From: Listeria fleischmannii subsp. fleischmannii LU2006-1
GTDB taxonomy: Bacteria; Bacillota; Bacilli; Lactobacillales; Listeriaceae
Assembly (NCBI RefSeq): GCF_000344175.1
Contig: NZ_ALWW01000005.1
Coordinates: 31,586-95,585, forward strand
DNA length: 64,000 bases
Direction: 5' to 3'
Below are positions 18,308-29,250 of the stretch, one piece after another (the stretch's first letter is position 1; each line of letters opens with the position of its first letter). The position numbers and the translations under genes are program-made. Under the pieces are notes generated by a model, which worked only from the letters and a program-made list of their open reading frames with translations, had not been told where the DNA came from and did not search any database.

Positions 18308-20575
18308 CTATTCTTTATTTCGAACATATTCTGTGATAAAACGCTCCGTCGATTTCCCGTCAAGAGCATCAACAAATTTTTCTTTAAAGCGATTTAATTT
18401 TTCATAATCAAATTGCTCATTTTGAATATCCCGAATTAAAGTATCACTTTCTTCATAAATGGCCCCAGGAACCATTTCTTCATACGGAAAATAAAATCCG
18501 CGTTCATCGTGGTAATTCTTTAGGTCATCAGCAAAGAAATACATCGGGCGATTCAGTAGACTATATTCAAAAATAACCGAGGAATAGTCCGTGATAAGAG
18601 CATCGCTAACTAACATGATAGGATTGATATCTTTCTCATCACTTAAATCTAAAATAAAATCATCTTGTTCCGCTAAATTCATCGCGACATTTTTGACCAC
18701 AGGATGGAATTTTAAAATAAGAACATACTCATCGCCTAGCGCTTTTTTCATTTTCAAGGCATCTAATTGCATTTTAAAATTCATTCGGTGTCCTGCCCCG
18801 CCGCGAAACGTTGGCGCATATAAAATTGCTTTTTTCTTCTTTAAAACCGGATATTTTTGGTATAAATTCTCTTTTAAAGTCTTTATTTTTTCTTGATTAA
18901 AGAAGAGATCTGTTCGCGGAACGCCAATTGGTTTAACTTTACTTGGAGCTACGCGAAACGCCTCACTATATTCAGAAATAAGATTTTCTGAGCTAACTAA
19001 AACGTCGGTATAGCTACTATGAGCCCTTTTTTCAAACTCTTCCGTCTCAGAGTCCGAAGCAAAAAGCGCACTAAAACCAAATTTTTTAAATGCACCTGCG
19101 GCATGCCACGTTTGAATCACTTTCACTTCTTTTTTAAAGCTCAGGCTATAGATTTTATTATAGTAATCATCAATGACAATCGTTTCAGCTCTCGCCAAGG
19201 TAGCAAAAATATGAAGGGTATGCTTCCAAGAAGGACTTTTTTTCAGAAGAAGAACAACGCGTTTTTTCTCTTGTTCAGACATACAATCGTAAATCGCTTT
19301 TAAATTTCCGCTTAACACATCGCTTCTTTCTGTGCCAAAGACAATACTCCCTTTTTTCACAGGTAAAAGTTTCCCAAACCTGAAAACAAGTTGTCGCCCG
19401 ATTCGCATGACTAATTTGTTTGTATCAAACTTTTGGCGAATAAATTGACGAATAGCCAGTCGATTGGCATTTCGAAAGCTCCCCTGTTCAACAATAGACA
19501 GGGCCGCACGATAATATTCATTTGCCTCTCGTACAACTTTTAAACTCTCTTCTGATGAGTGTTTAAAAATATACTGTAAGATTGCTTGATAGGCTTCTTT
19601 CGTATGCTTATCCATTCCAAGGGCAAAACCAATGGTGCGGTTAACAAAAACAAATGGAACAGCATTCATTTGGTAAAAGATAGCTTCCGGCAGCGCATAA
19701 AGCCAATTGCCTAGTTTCTGAAAGAACTCTTGACGCTTCGCTTTATTTCCTGTAAAAACACCACCAATAGCATCCGAAATTTCAATTTTAACTACTCGAT
19801 TATAATAACTAAGTTGGACATTCTGAGAACTTCCATATACATTAAAAAGCTTTTTCGCGACATCTAAAAACTGTAAAATCGAATCTAAAATACGAATTGG
19901 ATTTTGACTAATGGACTGTGTTAAAGACTTATTTTCCCCATCGCGCAATCGATAAAAATAAACGACTTCATCCACCGTATAAATTTTTTGTGCACGAATT
20001 AACGTTTCCAAAACAAAAGGTTGGTCTTCTCCATATTTAATCTCTTCTAAGAAGCGAATATCTTCAACCAATTCTTTTTTATAAAGCTTCGCACAAGGAC
20101 CGATGGAATAGACAAGCTCGGGATTTTCCTCAAACGTTTTAGCCCCCGGTTTAATTACATTTTCCGTTATATGGGCATCAATAAACCATTCTTGCTTCTG
20201 GTTAAAACGCTTGGTTGATCCTGTTACTAAATCGGCATTTTCTGACTGCGCCGCCTGATACATTACAGTAAGGGCATTTGGTGCTAAAAGATCATCACTA
20301 TCAACAAATAAAATAAAATCCCCTTTCGCCAATTTCAAACCATCGTTTCGTGCAGCAGCGGGACCTTGATTTTCTTTATAAATATAGTGGAAGCGGCCAT
20401 CCTGTGCGATACATCTTTCTATGACTTCCGCCGTTTCATCTTTTGAACCGTCATCAATTAAGAGCACTTCATAATTTTCAAATTTTTGATTTTGAATGCT
20501 TTTTAAAGTATCCTCTATAATATCAGCGACATGATAGACGGGTATAATTATTGAAATTTTAATAGAATCATTCAT
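18308..20575 (-). CDS. Bifunctional GT2 glycosyltransferase - TagF/TarL-type polyol-phosphate transferase
   Basis: A 755-residue fusion. The N-terminal GT2 domain (about residues 1-230) has SIIIPVYHVADIIEDTLKSI, LLIDDGSKDETA and the DXD in FILFVDSDDLL. The C-terminal CDP-glycerol glycerophosphotransferase domain (about 380-755) has VIQTWHAAGAFKKFGF, IGVPRTDLFF, ILYAPTFRGG, LKFHPVV and ITDYSSVIFEYSLLNRP. It would polymerise polyol phosphate onto the teichoic acid linkage unit, and perhaps decorate it with sugar, at the inner membrane face. The start at 20575 has an AAAGGAG site. A second fusion of the same design lies at 23692-26049. The donor (CDP-ribitol or CDP-glycerol) cannot be told from sequence. 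Confidence 0.9.
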   Translation of the reverse strand: MNDSIKISIIIPVYHVADIIEDTLKSIQNQKFENYEVLLIDDGSKDETAEVIERCIAQDGRFHYIYKENQGPAAARNDGLKLAKGDFILFVDSDDLLAPNALTVMYQAAQSENADLVTGSTKRFNQKQEWFIDAHITENVIKPGAKTFEENPELVYSIGPCAKLYKKELVEDIRFLEEIKYGEDQPFVLETLIRAQKIYTVDEVVYFYRLRDGENKSLTQSISQNPIRILDSILQFLDVAKKLFNVYGSSQNVQLSYYNRVVKIEISDAIGGVFTGNKAKRQEFFQKLGNWLYALPEAIFYQMNAVPFVFVNRTIGFALGMDKHTKEAYQAILQYIFKHSSEESLKVVREANEYYRAALSIVEQGSFRNANRLAIRQFIRQKFDTNKLVMRIGRQLVFRFGKLLPVKKGSIVFGTERSDVLSGNLKAIYDCMSEQEKKRVVLLLKKSPSWKHTLHIFATLARAETIVIDDYYNKIYSLSFKKEVKVIQTWHAAGAFKKFGFSALFASDSETEEFEKRAHSSYTDVLVSSENLISEYSEAFRVAPSKVKPIGVPRTDLFFNQEKIKTLKENLYQKYPVLKKKKAILYAPTFRGGAGHRMNFKMQLDALKMKKALGDEYVLILKFHPVVKNVAMNLAEQDDFILDLSDEKDINPIMLVSDALITDYSSVIFEYSLLNRPMYFFADDLKNYHDERGFYFPYEEMVPGAIYEESDTLIRDIQNEQFDYEKLNRFKEKFVDALDGKSTERFITEYVRNKE

Positions 20576-20660
20576 CAAAGTTGGAACTCCTTTTATCCAT
20601 TTTATCCTTTTACAATTTTAGCTTTCTACAGAATGGAAGTCAATCCTTAATAGATTCAGC

Positions 20661-20689
20661 TTGATTCTATTTTATACTGCCGCTATAAT
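20661..20689 (+). promoter_or_regulatory. Sigma-A promoter of galU
   Basis: TTGATT (20661-20666), a 17-base spacer and perfect TATAAT (20684-20689), 42 bases before the galU start codon. Confidence 0.8.
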
Positions 20690-20731
20690 GAAGTAGCACA
20701 GAATAAACTTTGACATTTGGAGGTAAATGGA

Positions 20732-21628
20732 ATGAAAGTAAGAAAAGCTGTTATACCAGCGGCTGGTTTAGGAACTCGTTTTTTACCGGCAACAAAAGCA
20801 ATGCCTAAAGAAATTTTACCAATCGTAGACAAACCGACTATCCAGTTTATTGTAGAGGAAGCCGTTGCGTCTGGCATTGAAGACATTTTAATTGTAACGG
20901 GTAAAGGAAAACGAGCTATCGAAGACCATTTCGACTCCGTTCCTGAATTAGAAGCTAATTTACGTGAAAAAAACAAAATGGAATTGCTTCATTTGGTTGA
21001 GGAAACAACAAACATTAATTTACACTTCATTCGTCAATCCAAACCAAAAGGCTTAGGAGATGCGATTCTTCAGGCAAAAGGTTTTGTCGGAAATGAACCC
21101 TTTGTCGTAATGCTTGGTGATGACATTGTGAAATCTAAGGTTCCATGTGTCAAACAATTGGTGACACAATATGAACGCACACACAGTTCTGTCATCGGTG
21201 TTCAAACGGTACCACATGAAGAAACTTATCGGTATGGTATTATCGACCCTGCAGATAAACTAAGCGAGCGCCTTTATAACGTAAAAGGTTTTGTAGAAAA
21301 ACCTAAGGCTGAAGAGGCACCTTCTGATTTAGCTATTCTAGGTCGTTATTTATTAACACCTCAAATTTTCGACTATCTTGAAACGCAAGAACCTGGGGCT
21401 GGTGGCGAAATTCAATTGACTGATGCCATTAACCGTTTAAACGAAATTCAACGTGTTTTTGCATATGATTTCGAAGGTCATCGCTATGATGTAGGAGATA
21501 AATTTGGTTTTATCCAAACTACTATGGCATTCGCGTTAGAACATCCGGAACTTAAGCTTGAAGTTCGCCAGCTAATCGATGATTTATACAAAGAAATTCA
21601 TAAAAATGATAAGTCAACGAAAAAATAA
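20732..21628 (+). CDS. galU: UTP--glucose-1-phosphate uridylyltransferase
   Basis: Makes UDP-glucose, needed for teichoic acid glycosylation and glycolipid anchors (GtaB/GalU family). The N-terminal signature [17 protein letters not shown] and the segments [10 protein letters not shown] and VMLGDDIV are diagnostic. The start at 20732 sits behind TTTGGAGGTAA; an in-frame TTG five codons upstream overlaps that site and is unlikely. It stands alone between its own promoter and a strong terminator, opposite in direction to its teichoic acid neighbours. The length, 298 residues, is normal. Confidence 0.96.
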   Translation: MKVRKAVIPAAGLGTRFLPATKAMPKEILPIVDKPTIQFIVEEAVASGIEDILIVTGKGKRAIEDHFDSVPELEANLREKNKMELLHLVEETTNINLHFIRQSKPKGLGDAILQAKGFVGNEPFVVMLGDDIVKSKVPCVKQLVTQYERTHSSVIGVQTVPHEETYRYGIIDPADKLSERLYNVKGFVEKPKAEEAPSDLAILGRYLLTPQIFDYLETQEPGAGGEIQLTDAINRLNEIQRVFAYDFEGHRYDVGDKFGFIQTTMAFALEHPELKLEVRQLIDDLYKEIHKNDKSTKK

Positions 21629-21637
21629 ACACATACG

Positions 21638-21673
21638 AAAAAAATCTCCCGTCAGGCGACGGGAGATTTTTTA
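21638..21673. terminator. Bidirectional terminator between galU and the amidase gene
   Basis: Stem AATCTCCCGTC / GACGGGAGATT with an AGGC loop, flanked by A7 and T6 runs. Confidence 0.9.
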
Positions 21674-21677
21674 AATG

Positions 21678-23487
21678 CTATTTTTTTACATAGGTGGAAG
21701 GGATATAGCCTGTATAACGATCATACGCTACAAAAACCCATCCATTGGCTGCTGTTTTACTTGGATCGACTGCTTACTTTTGCATTTGCCGGAACACTTG
21801 TTACAACAGCTGAATTCCAATTTGGTTCTGCTCTAAGATTAAATCCAATCGCATAATACGTTGTGTACTTATTCGTATCACTAAAGTATGAGGTTGGATG
21901 ATAACCAGATTTTCCGTTATATGTGACATACCACCAACCATTTTTAGTTTTCGTTAAATCAACCTGAACTTTTTCGCCTGCTGGAATGGAATAAGCTATT
22001 TTAGAATCCCATTTCGCGTCTGTTCTCGGGTTAATAAAACTATTGGTATAAACTGTTTTAGCTGGATTTGTTGCTGAGAAATAAGAAGCTGGTTGATAGC
22101 CACTAATACCATTATAGGTCACATATTTCCAACCATTTGAAGCGGTTTTAGCGCTATTGGCTTGTACTTTTGCACCAAAAGGCACTCGTGTTGTTACCGC
22201 CGAATCCCACACAGGTTCCGCTCTTAAGTTCATTTGCATCGTAGCGTAAACATCACTCATCGGATTTGTCTTTTGGAAATACGTTGTTGGAATATAACCA
22301 GATATATTAGATTTTGTATACGTTAGATGCGCCCAACCGTTCTTATACTTACTTCCATTGACAATAACAGCTTCGCCAGCAGGAACTGTTCCTGCAACTG
22401 ACGAATTCCACTTGCCATCAGAACGTAAATTGATTTTATCTTTTGTATACTGTGTAGAGATTGTATTTTCCGTTTGAATGTATCCAAACGGAATATAGCC
22501 AGTTTTATTATCGTATTTGACATATGCCCAACCATTTTTAGTTTTCGTTGTATCCACTTTTACGAGCGCGCCAGCATCAATTTTCATCGCAACTGGAGCA
22601 TCCCATTTTGCATCTGTACGCGGATTAACTGGCACCGACGTATAATACGTTTTATCCATACGATCATATTTATACTGAACGAGTTGGAAAAACTCATTAA
22701 ACGTGTAGCCATATCTAGCAAAATAACCCACTGGATCGCTATGTGTTGTTCCACCTAAAAATCGGCTTACTGCATCATGTGACCAAACTGTACCACTACC
22801 TGTGTTATGCGCATTAATTGGCGTAAGATTATATTTTTTCAAAATATAAGCCGCATAATAGGCATCATTATTAACAGAGCGATAAAAGTCCTCTTTATTT
22901 TTTTCTCTTACAAGTTCTACTTGAACAAAGTATGGGTTGGCTTTTGGACCAGCCCCCCAGCTACCATAATCAGTAGGGTGGATTTCGATGATTTGTTTAC
23001 GATCGACAAATGCATGAACAAATGCATTTTGCCAGTTATTCGTCATATAATTAATTTCAGAATCGATTGTAGAATTATCATTCGCTGTTTCATGGATAAC
23101 AATACCACGTGGTTTCCCTACTCCATCGCTATAAGCAAAACGAGTAAAGTTCTTTAGTTGGTTTTCAATGGTTGCAGTGGAATAATTTTGATTAATAATA
23201 TATTGGTTTGCACTTGATAATGCAGTTTGTGCATATGGTTCTGGCAGTGCAGACCGCAACATGAAACGTTGGCTTTCTGTTGGTTTTGCCTGACTTTCTA
23301 CTTTCTCTTCCTCGGTTTGTTCCGTTGGTGTATAGATACTTTCATCAATTTGATTATTTAAAATTTCCCCAGCATTTATTCCTGTCCCTGTTTCATCACC
23401 CTCAGCTTTTGCCATACTTGGATTAGCTAAAAAGAGTAAAATCCCAAAAAGACTAGCAAACATTACAATAAAATACTTTTTTTGCAT
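21678..23487 (-). CDS. Secreted N-acetylmuramoyl-L-alanine amidase with SH3-like/GW cell-wall-binding repeats, frameshifted
   Basis: A surface autolysin. It has a Sec signal peptide (MQKKYFIVMFASLFGILLFL...), a linker rich in Glu and Thr, an amidase_2 domain (about residues 110-275: GIVIHETANDNSTIDSEI, NAHNTGSGTVWSHDAVSRFL) and five repeats of about 66 residues with the pattern INPRTDAKWDS...NGWxYVTYNGKSGYxPTSYF. The last repeat is reached only after removing one T at 21774-21775, giving 602 residues. It sits in the place where L. monocytogenes has autolysin genes such as aut, but the catalytic domain here is an amidase. The repeats should bind wall or lipoteichoic acid. Roles in daughter-cell separation or adhesion are inferred. 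Confidence 0.88.
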
Positions 23488-23656
23488 GACTCTTCCTTTC
23501 TATTTCTTTAATTCTGAACGAAAAACGTTCATTCTATCATTTTATCGCTTAACGCCTTAAAGTTCAATAGGACTTTTTTATACGTAAAAAAATTTACATA
23601 TTTTACAGCTACTGCAAATGACCTAAATTTTAAAATTTAATCAAGTATTGACCAAT

Positions 23657-23684
23657 AAAAAAAGCTACTTTTTTCAAAGTAGCT
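23657..23684 (-). terminator. Terminator of the second GT2-TagF gene
   Basis: Stem AGCTACTTT / AAAGTAGCT with a short loop and seven T residues on the minus strand, 8 bases after the stop. Confidence 0.8.
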
Positions 23685-23691
23685 CTAAAAA

Positions 23692-26049
23692 TTATTGAAT
23701 TAGTTCACGCACAATGCGTTCCGAAGCACATCCGTCTGTATCATCGAAAAAGCGATTTTTAAATGTACGAATTTTTTCTACATCATAATTTTTCATAGTT
23801 TTAATTTCTTCAATCAATTCGTCATTGGTTCGCACAATCGGTCCTGGCACAAAATCCTCAAATTGATAATAGAAATTACGCTCTTCTAAATAATCTTTTA
23901 AATCGTAAGTATAAAAGATTGTTGGTTTTCCATAATCGAAAAATCAAATACAACAGATGAATAATCGGTAATTAAAATATCCGTATAGATTAACACATCA
24001 TTAATGTCCTCTTTACTCATGTTATAAGCTTGCTCCTGCAAATCATAAGGAATACCTACACCACGCGTAACAGATGGATGCATTTTTAAAATAATGACAT
24101 ATTCATCTCCTAATTTTTCAATAAGGCGACGAATATTTAGCTGCATTAAAAAGGTTTGTCTTTCAGAAGGTCCACCTCTAAATGTCGGAGCATACGTGAT
24201 GACTTTTTTTCCTTTTGTAAGTGGATATTTCCCTTCAAAATAGGCGTGCACATATTCTTTATAATCCTCATCAAAAAACTTATCTGTTCTCGGGACCCCA
24301 AGCGGTAAAACATTTTTCTCAGGAACATGAAAAGCATCTGCATAAAAAGGAACAATTTCTTTAGAAGAAACCACTACTTTTGAATAAAGGGAATGGGCAG
24401 CACGCTCAAATTCTTCCGTATTACTATCGAGTGAGCCAATAGAACTGAAACCGAATTTTTTAAACGCCCCTGCCGCATGCCAAAGTTGAATAACTTCCGT
24501 ACTAGTTTTGGCTTTTGTTCCGTATAATTGAAAATAGTAATCGTCTAGGAAAATATATTTTGCCGTCGCAACATCCTTATAAAGACGTAGTAACTCAGAA
24601 AAACTGCGATTAGGTTGCTTTAGGTGTCCAATAATTTTGTAGTCCTTCTTCTGCTTCAATAATTCTTCATAAATACCTAAAAAAGAATCTTGCATTTTAG
24701 TATGTTTATTCGTTAAAAATACAATTTTATTCTCAGTCCGGTAAAATGCTTTATAAAAAGGAAAAGCAATTCGTTTAGCATAAAAACGTTGATTTTTACG
24801 TTTGAAATTCATCCACGTTTGACTCACAAAACGTTCTTTCGCATCTTTTAACGTCTGAAGAATTTTTCGTTTAGCCAAAAGGTTTAAAATGGGTTGAAGT
24901 GAGTTATGTTTCGCGGCTTCAATCGATGCTCTTACTTCCTTAGAAGCACCTACGCTTAAAATCGTATTCATTGCGCCCGGATTCATTTTTGAATAGGCCG
25001 TTTGTAGCATGTTGAGATAGTCTCCGCGTACCTCTTTTTTAATATACGTATAACGATTAACAATTTCATAACTAATCATCCGATGTAAAAATTCTAATCG
25101 ATTATAAATTTGCTCTGGAATAAACTCAATAAGTTCTGTAATGCCGAAAAAGGCATTTTTTTTGATCACTTGCATTTCCTTCCAGTAAAATCCCCCGGAA
25201 AGCAGCCCATAAATCAGCTGAAAGCATTCGACTTAAATAATATTCGATTGTTTTTTCGCGCATAACCTGATTGGAAATGTACTTGTCAAATAAAGGTAAA
25301 CTTAACTGGATACTTCTTAGCAAATCGCTAAATGATTTATAAGGATTAGATTTTACAATTTGAGAAAGTGAGACATCCTCTGAATCTTCACGTGCTCGAT
25401 AGTTGTAAATAATCTCATCTACTGTATAAATATCTTTGGAAGCAAGATAGGCTTCTAAAACAAATGGCTGGTCTTCTCCCACTTTAATCTCTGTTGGAAA
25501 GCGTAGATTTTGGACGACATCAAAACGATATAATTTATTACACGGTCCAAGTGTGTACATCATTTCTGGATTTTTAACCACCGTTTTACGTCCTTTTTTA
25601 AAGACTCCTCGTTGGTAATGGCCTTGTATAAACCATGATCTTGTACTATTAAAACTAACCGAAATACCCGTTACGACTCCTACATTTTCTGAAACAGCGG
25701 CTTGATACAAAAATTCAACGGCCTTTTCTGGTAAAACATCATCTGAATCTAGGAAGCTCACATATTGCCCCTTCGCTACTTCAAGGCCAACATTTCTAGC
25801 AGTACCCGGGCCTGCGTTTTCTTGGCGAATAACTGTAATATTTTTATGTTGTTCTGCGTATTCGACAATTTTTTCATAGCTACCGTCTGTTGAGCCATCA
25901 TCGACCAAAATAAGTTCGATACCTTCTTGTGTTTGTTTTAAAACAGAAGAAATAGTTTCGTCGATGTAGGTAACAACATTATAGACTGGTGTAATGATAG
26001 ACACTAACACATTTTCCAAACTTGATTTTTTAATAATTTCGTACGACAT
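23692..26049 (-). CDS. Second bifunctional GT2 - TagF/TarL-type transferase, two frameshifts
   Basis: Paralogue of the fusion at 18308-20575. The N-terminal GT2 domain has SIITPVYNVVTYIDETI, ILVDDGSTDGSY and SFLDSDDVLP. The C-terminal polyol-phosphate transferase domain has VIQLWHAAGAFKKFGF, LGVPRTDKFF, ITYAPTFRGG, LKMHPSV and ITDYSSVVFDFSIMEKP. Two single-base errors split it: a T8 run at 25156-25163 (one too many) and a T4 run at 23926-23929 (one missing). Correcting both gives 785 residues, ending RIVRELIQ. An AAAGGAG site precedes the ATG. The two copies may use different donors or acceptors, one acting early and one late in the chain. Confidence 0.88.
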
Positions 26050-26278
26050 CTTCTTCTCCTTTATGTATAACCTTACAGTTTCATTATGTGAGCATCTAAG
26101 TTTTATAATTATTAATCAAACTAAACCATTCTAAATATAGCAAAGTCGTGACTTTTTATCAACTGCTTTCTGTTTCGCGGAGAAAGCACCTGACTTTCAT
26201 CAAACAAAAAGCGATGCGGAAACCATCATTTCATGCTACAATAAACTTGTTTCACTTTGAATAAAAGGAGAAAAAAAT

Positions 26279-28267
26279 ATGTCCCTACAAACAACTAAAA
26301 TTGTCTTTACTTCAAATGAATGGCACATTTGCCTTGATAAAAAGGTAACCATTCAATCTGCCATTATCTTTTTTAAAGAACGAAATGAATTTTTACGTCC
26401 CGCGAGACAGTTCGAATTAAATGTCTCAAATACTGGAGACGAAACATATGTTAGTATTCCGCTCGAATTAATTGCCAAAAACGCATTACTTGATAGGCAA
26501 ACGGTTTGGCAAATCGAGTTAGATGGCAATAAAATTCAAGCATCTGAAGATAAACTACTTGAATCATTATCAAACGATTTTCACTCTCATGAATTTTCAA
26601 TCCAAGACGGTTTTCTTGTACTTCTTAGCAACCCAACACCTATTCATGTGTATCTCACCGATTTTCATTTAGATGCTAGCGAAGTGCGTGGTAAGCTCCA
26701 AATTGAAACGACATTTGATATTTCAGGTTATGAGGCCATTCTTTCGGTTAAAAAGCGGACGCGACCTGAACTTTATCTTTTTCATGGTCACTCGCAAAAT
26801 TTTGAACTTGGGAACATATCGGATAATCAACTATCGTTTGATATCGATACGGAAGTTCTTTCTGATGACTTTTTAGTAGATGAAACCAATAATTTAGATC
26901 CTGTTTTAATTTTACAATCAAGCGTGACAAAATCTGCCCCTCTTTTTATCGAAGTAAGTGAGGCACTAAAAGATAAGTTAAGCGTGAAAGAACAAATAAA
27001 AAGTGATCGTACTTTACAATCGTACCGTACTGGCTCCAACCGACTTTCTTTTTATTTGCTGAAAGAATTAGAAAAAGTAGCGACACTGACTGAATTTAAA
27101 AATAGCGAACAAGCTTTTCTGCTTACATTTGCTTTTGAAACGCAATTGGATGAGCCGACACTTGTCATTAAGCGACAAGACAAGAAACTTTCTACTTTTG
27201 AACATGTGACAGAAATGGCTTTTTCAATAAAAAAACGATTTAAAAATTATTCTGTGAAGCTAAAAAAAGCGAATTTGTACCCGTTTCATTCCTATAATCA
27301 AGATGAAGATTGGGATATGTTTATACGGTCTGGTTCAAAAGAATACCCACTTTTCGCCTCTATGACTATTCAGTTTTCGAAAGATTATGTTCGGATAAAT
27401 AGCAATCAATACCAGGTGAGGTGGCGTAAAAAAACGGATTCGACCATCCGTCTTCGTTTTGTTTCTGCCCCTATTTTAAAAGCTAAACCAAAAAAATTAG
27501 TGGTAATGGGGACTTGTTTTAGTCGAAATGCCTTTAACTCAGATCCTTTTTTCAACCCAGATTATAAATCCTTTTTCTCTGTGATGTACACGCAAATGCA
27601 CACTTCTTTGATTAGCGCCATGACAAATCGCTACGATCAACCTTTAAAGCTTAAAAATTACGCTTCAGGTTTAACAAAAGCAGAATTTGGTTTCTTAGAA
27701 GACGAGTTTCGTAAAGATTTATTCGATCGTTTGCGGAAAATTAAACCTGATTATTTTATTATCGATTTATATCCAGATGCCATTCGACCTGTGATTTGGT
27801 TAGATGACCAAACGGCTATTACATTTAGTTATTTTCTTGAGCAAACAAAATTAGCAGATGAACTCCCTTGTCACCGTTTAATGGATCATTCGAATGATGA
27901 TGCCTTTTTTGAAGAGTGGACATATTATGCTGATTTATTTATTGCTGAAATAAAGAAAATCATCCCAGAAGAACGAATTATTCTAAATAAAGGCGGTTTT
28001 ACATTAACCTATTACGATGAAAATCGCAATATCAAATCTTATCCGTATCAAATGGGCATTCAAAAAGCTCAATTTTTATGGGACCGCATGAACAACTATT
28101 TCTTATCCCAAGCCCCAAATGTTCGTGTGATTGACTTTTCTAATAAAGGCTACATCGGGGATTACTACTATCCTTTTGGTCACTCCTTCTCACATTTTGA
28201 GTCCGATTACTATAAAGACTTCTTAAAAGAAATGATTTATATTGATCAAACGGATTCCTTCTTATAA
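26279..28267 (+). CDS. DUF6270-like protein in the teichoic acid cluster
   Basis: A 662-residue protein without signal peptide or membrane segment. The N-terminal 370 residues look like beta-rich repeats and are unfamiliar. The C-terminal half starts LVVMGTCFSRNAF, the G-(S/T)-C-x-S-R motif of the DUF6270 family, and continues with YFIIDLYPDAIRPV and GHSFSHFESDYYKDF, where the final His could complete an SGNH-like catalytic site. A role in sugar or acyl modification of surface polymers is plausible from its place between polymerase and exporter genes, but is not shown. A plus-strand extended -10 (TGCTACAAT) lies about 40 bases upstream and GGAG precedes the ATG. Confidence 0.7.
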   Translation: MSLQTTKIVFTSNEWHICLDKKVTIQSAIIFFKERNEFLRPARQFELNVSNTGDETYVSIPLELIAKNALLDRQTVWQIELDGNKIQASEDKLLESLSNDFHSHEFSIQDGFLVLLSNPTPIHVYLTDFHLDASEVRGKLQIETTFDISGYEAILSVKKRTRPELYLFHGHSQNFELGNISDNQLSFDIDTEVLSDDFLVDETNNLDPVLILQSSVTKSAPLFIEVSEALKDKLSVKEQIKSDRTLQSYRTGSNRLSFYLLKELEKVATLTEFKNSEQAFLLTFAFETQLDEPTLVIKRQDKKLSTFEHVTEMAFSIKKRFKNYSVKLKKANLYPFHSYNQDEDWDMFIRSGSKEYPLFASMTIQFSKDYVRINSNQYQVRWRKKTDSTIRLRFVSAPILKAKPKKLVVMGTCFSRNAFNSDPFFNPDYKSFFSVMYTQMHTSLISAMTNRYDQPLKLKNYASGLTKAEFGFLEDEFRKDLFDRLRKIKPDYFIIDLYPDAIRPVIWLDDQTAITFSYFLEQTKLADELPCHRLMDHSNDDAFFEEWTYYADLFIAEIKKIIPEERIILNKGGFTLTYYDENRNIKSYPYQMGIQKAQFLWDRMNNYFLSQAPNVRVIDFSNKGYIGDYYYPFGHSFSHFESDYYKDFLKEMIYIDQTDSFL

Positions 28268-28308
28268 AAAAACAAGCCTTGAGCGAATTCGCTCAAGGCT
28301 TGTTTTAA
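28268..28308. terminator. Bidirectional terminator between the DUF6270-like gene and tagH
   Basis: Palindrome AACAAGCCTTGAGCGAA / TTCGCTCAAGGCTTGTT flanked by A and T runs. It overlaps the tagH stop codon. Confidence 0.9.
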
Positions 28309-29240
28309 AATAGACCTAAAAATGAATGTCCAGTAGCAATTAATGCCCCAAAAAGACTTAATGCACAGGCGCTTACACCTAATAAAACTTTATCAGATAG
28401 TGACCATTTCGTCGCGCTTATCGTTTCTATTTCCCCCATTTTATCTGGAGGGAATTTCTGCTTGATTTTCATTTCAGTTTGATAGGTTTTTTTAAAGCTA
28501 TCAGATTGGTCGTTGTACCATTTTACAAACTCATTGTAAAAATTGGCGACTTCTTCTTTTTCACCTATCATCTTTAAGCTACCATAATGCATCCACATAA
28601 TGCGATCACAAAGTTTTTTCACTTGTTGCAGCGAATGACTAACAAAAATAATAGTTTTTCCTTCTGCTTTAAAACTTTCTATCTTTTCGACACACTTATG
28701 ATAAAAAGTTTCATCTCCAACCGAAAGAGCTTCATCAATAATTAAAATATCCGGATCAAGGTGGACCGAAACAGCAAATCCTAGGCGCGAACGCATCCCA
28801 CTTGAATAGTTTTTAATGGGTTGGTTGATAAAATCACCAATATCAGCGAATTCGACAATTTTAGGAATAAGTGAATCAATTTGTTTATTCGTTAAGCCTT
28901 GCATTAGACATTTTAAACGGATATTTTCAAGACCAGTGAGAGCTTCTTTAAATCCTGCATTGATGGCAATAAGTGACGCTACACCATTTATTTTAACCTC
29001 ACCAGCAGTTTCTTTTACAATGCCAGCTATAATGCTTGAAACCGTTGACTTCCCGGAACCATTTAGGCCGATAATCCCAATGGCTTCTCCTTCATAAATA
29101 TCAAATGAAACATCTTTTAGCGCATAAAAAAGTTTCTTATCATTGGAACGTAAAGCATTCATCATGCTTTCTGTTTTATTAGCAAATAAATCATATTCTT
29201 TCGATACATGTTTAAACGAAACTTTGAGTGATTTTTCCAT
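28305..29240 (-). CDS. tagH: Teichoic acid export ABC transporter, ATP-binding subunit
   Basis: ATPase of the two-component exporter that flips wall teichoic acid across the membrane. It has Walker [10 protein letters not shown], signature [13 protein letters not shown], Walker [14 protein letters not shown] and the switch histidine in [10 protein letters not shown]. The nucleotide-binding domain is followed by a short tail with a hydrophobic segment near the C-terminus ([20 protein letters not shown]). The start at 29240 is set by AAGGAG six bases upstream; nine further codons are open but lack such a site. The partner permease gene is 10 bp upstream on the same strand. It has 311 residues. 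Confidence 0.93.
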   Translation of the reverse strand: MEKSLKVSFKHVSKEYDLFANKTESMMNALRSNDKKLFYALKDVSFDIYEGEAIGIIGLNGSGKSTVSSIIAGIVKETAGEVKINGVASLIAINAGFKEALTGLENIRLKCLMQGLTNKQIDSLIPKIVEFADIGDFINQPIKNYSSGMRSRLGFAVSVHLDPDILIIDEALSVGDETFYHKCVEKIESFKAEGKTIIFVSHSLQQVKKLCDRIMWMHYGSLKMIGEKEEVANFYNEFVKWYNDQSDSFKKTYQTEMKIKQKFPPDKMGEIETISATKWSLSDKVLLGVSACALSLFGALIATGHSFLGLF

Positions 29241-29250
29241 ATTAGACTCC

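Noticed and set aside
22807..23157. Plus-strand open frame of 116 codons inside the amidase gene
   Set aside because: Mirror of the amidase domain coding strand; hydrophobic composition is a by-product of the reverse frame.
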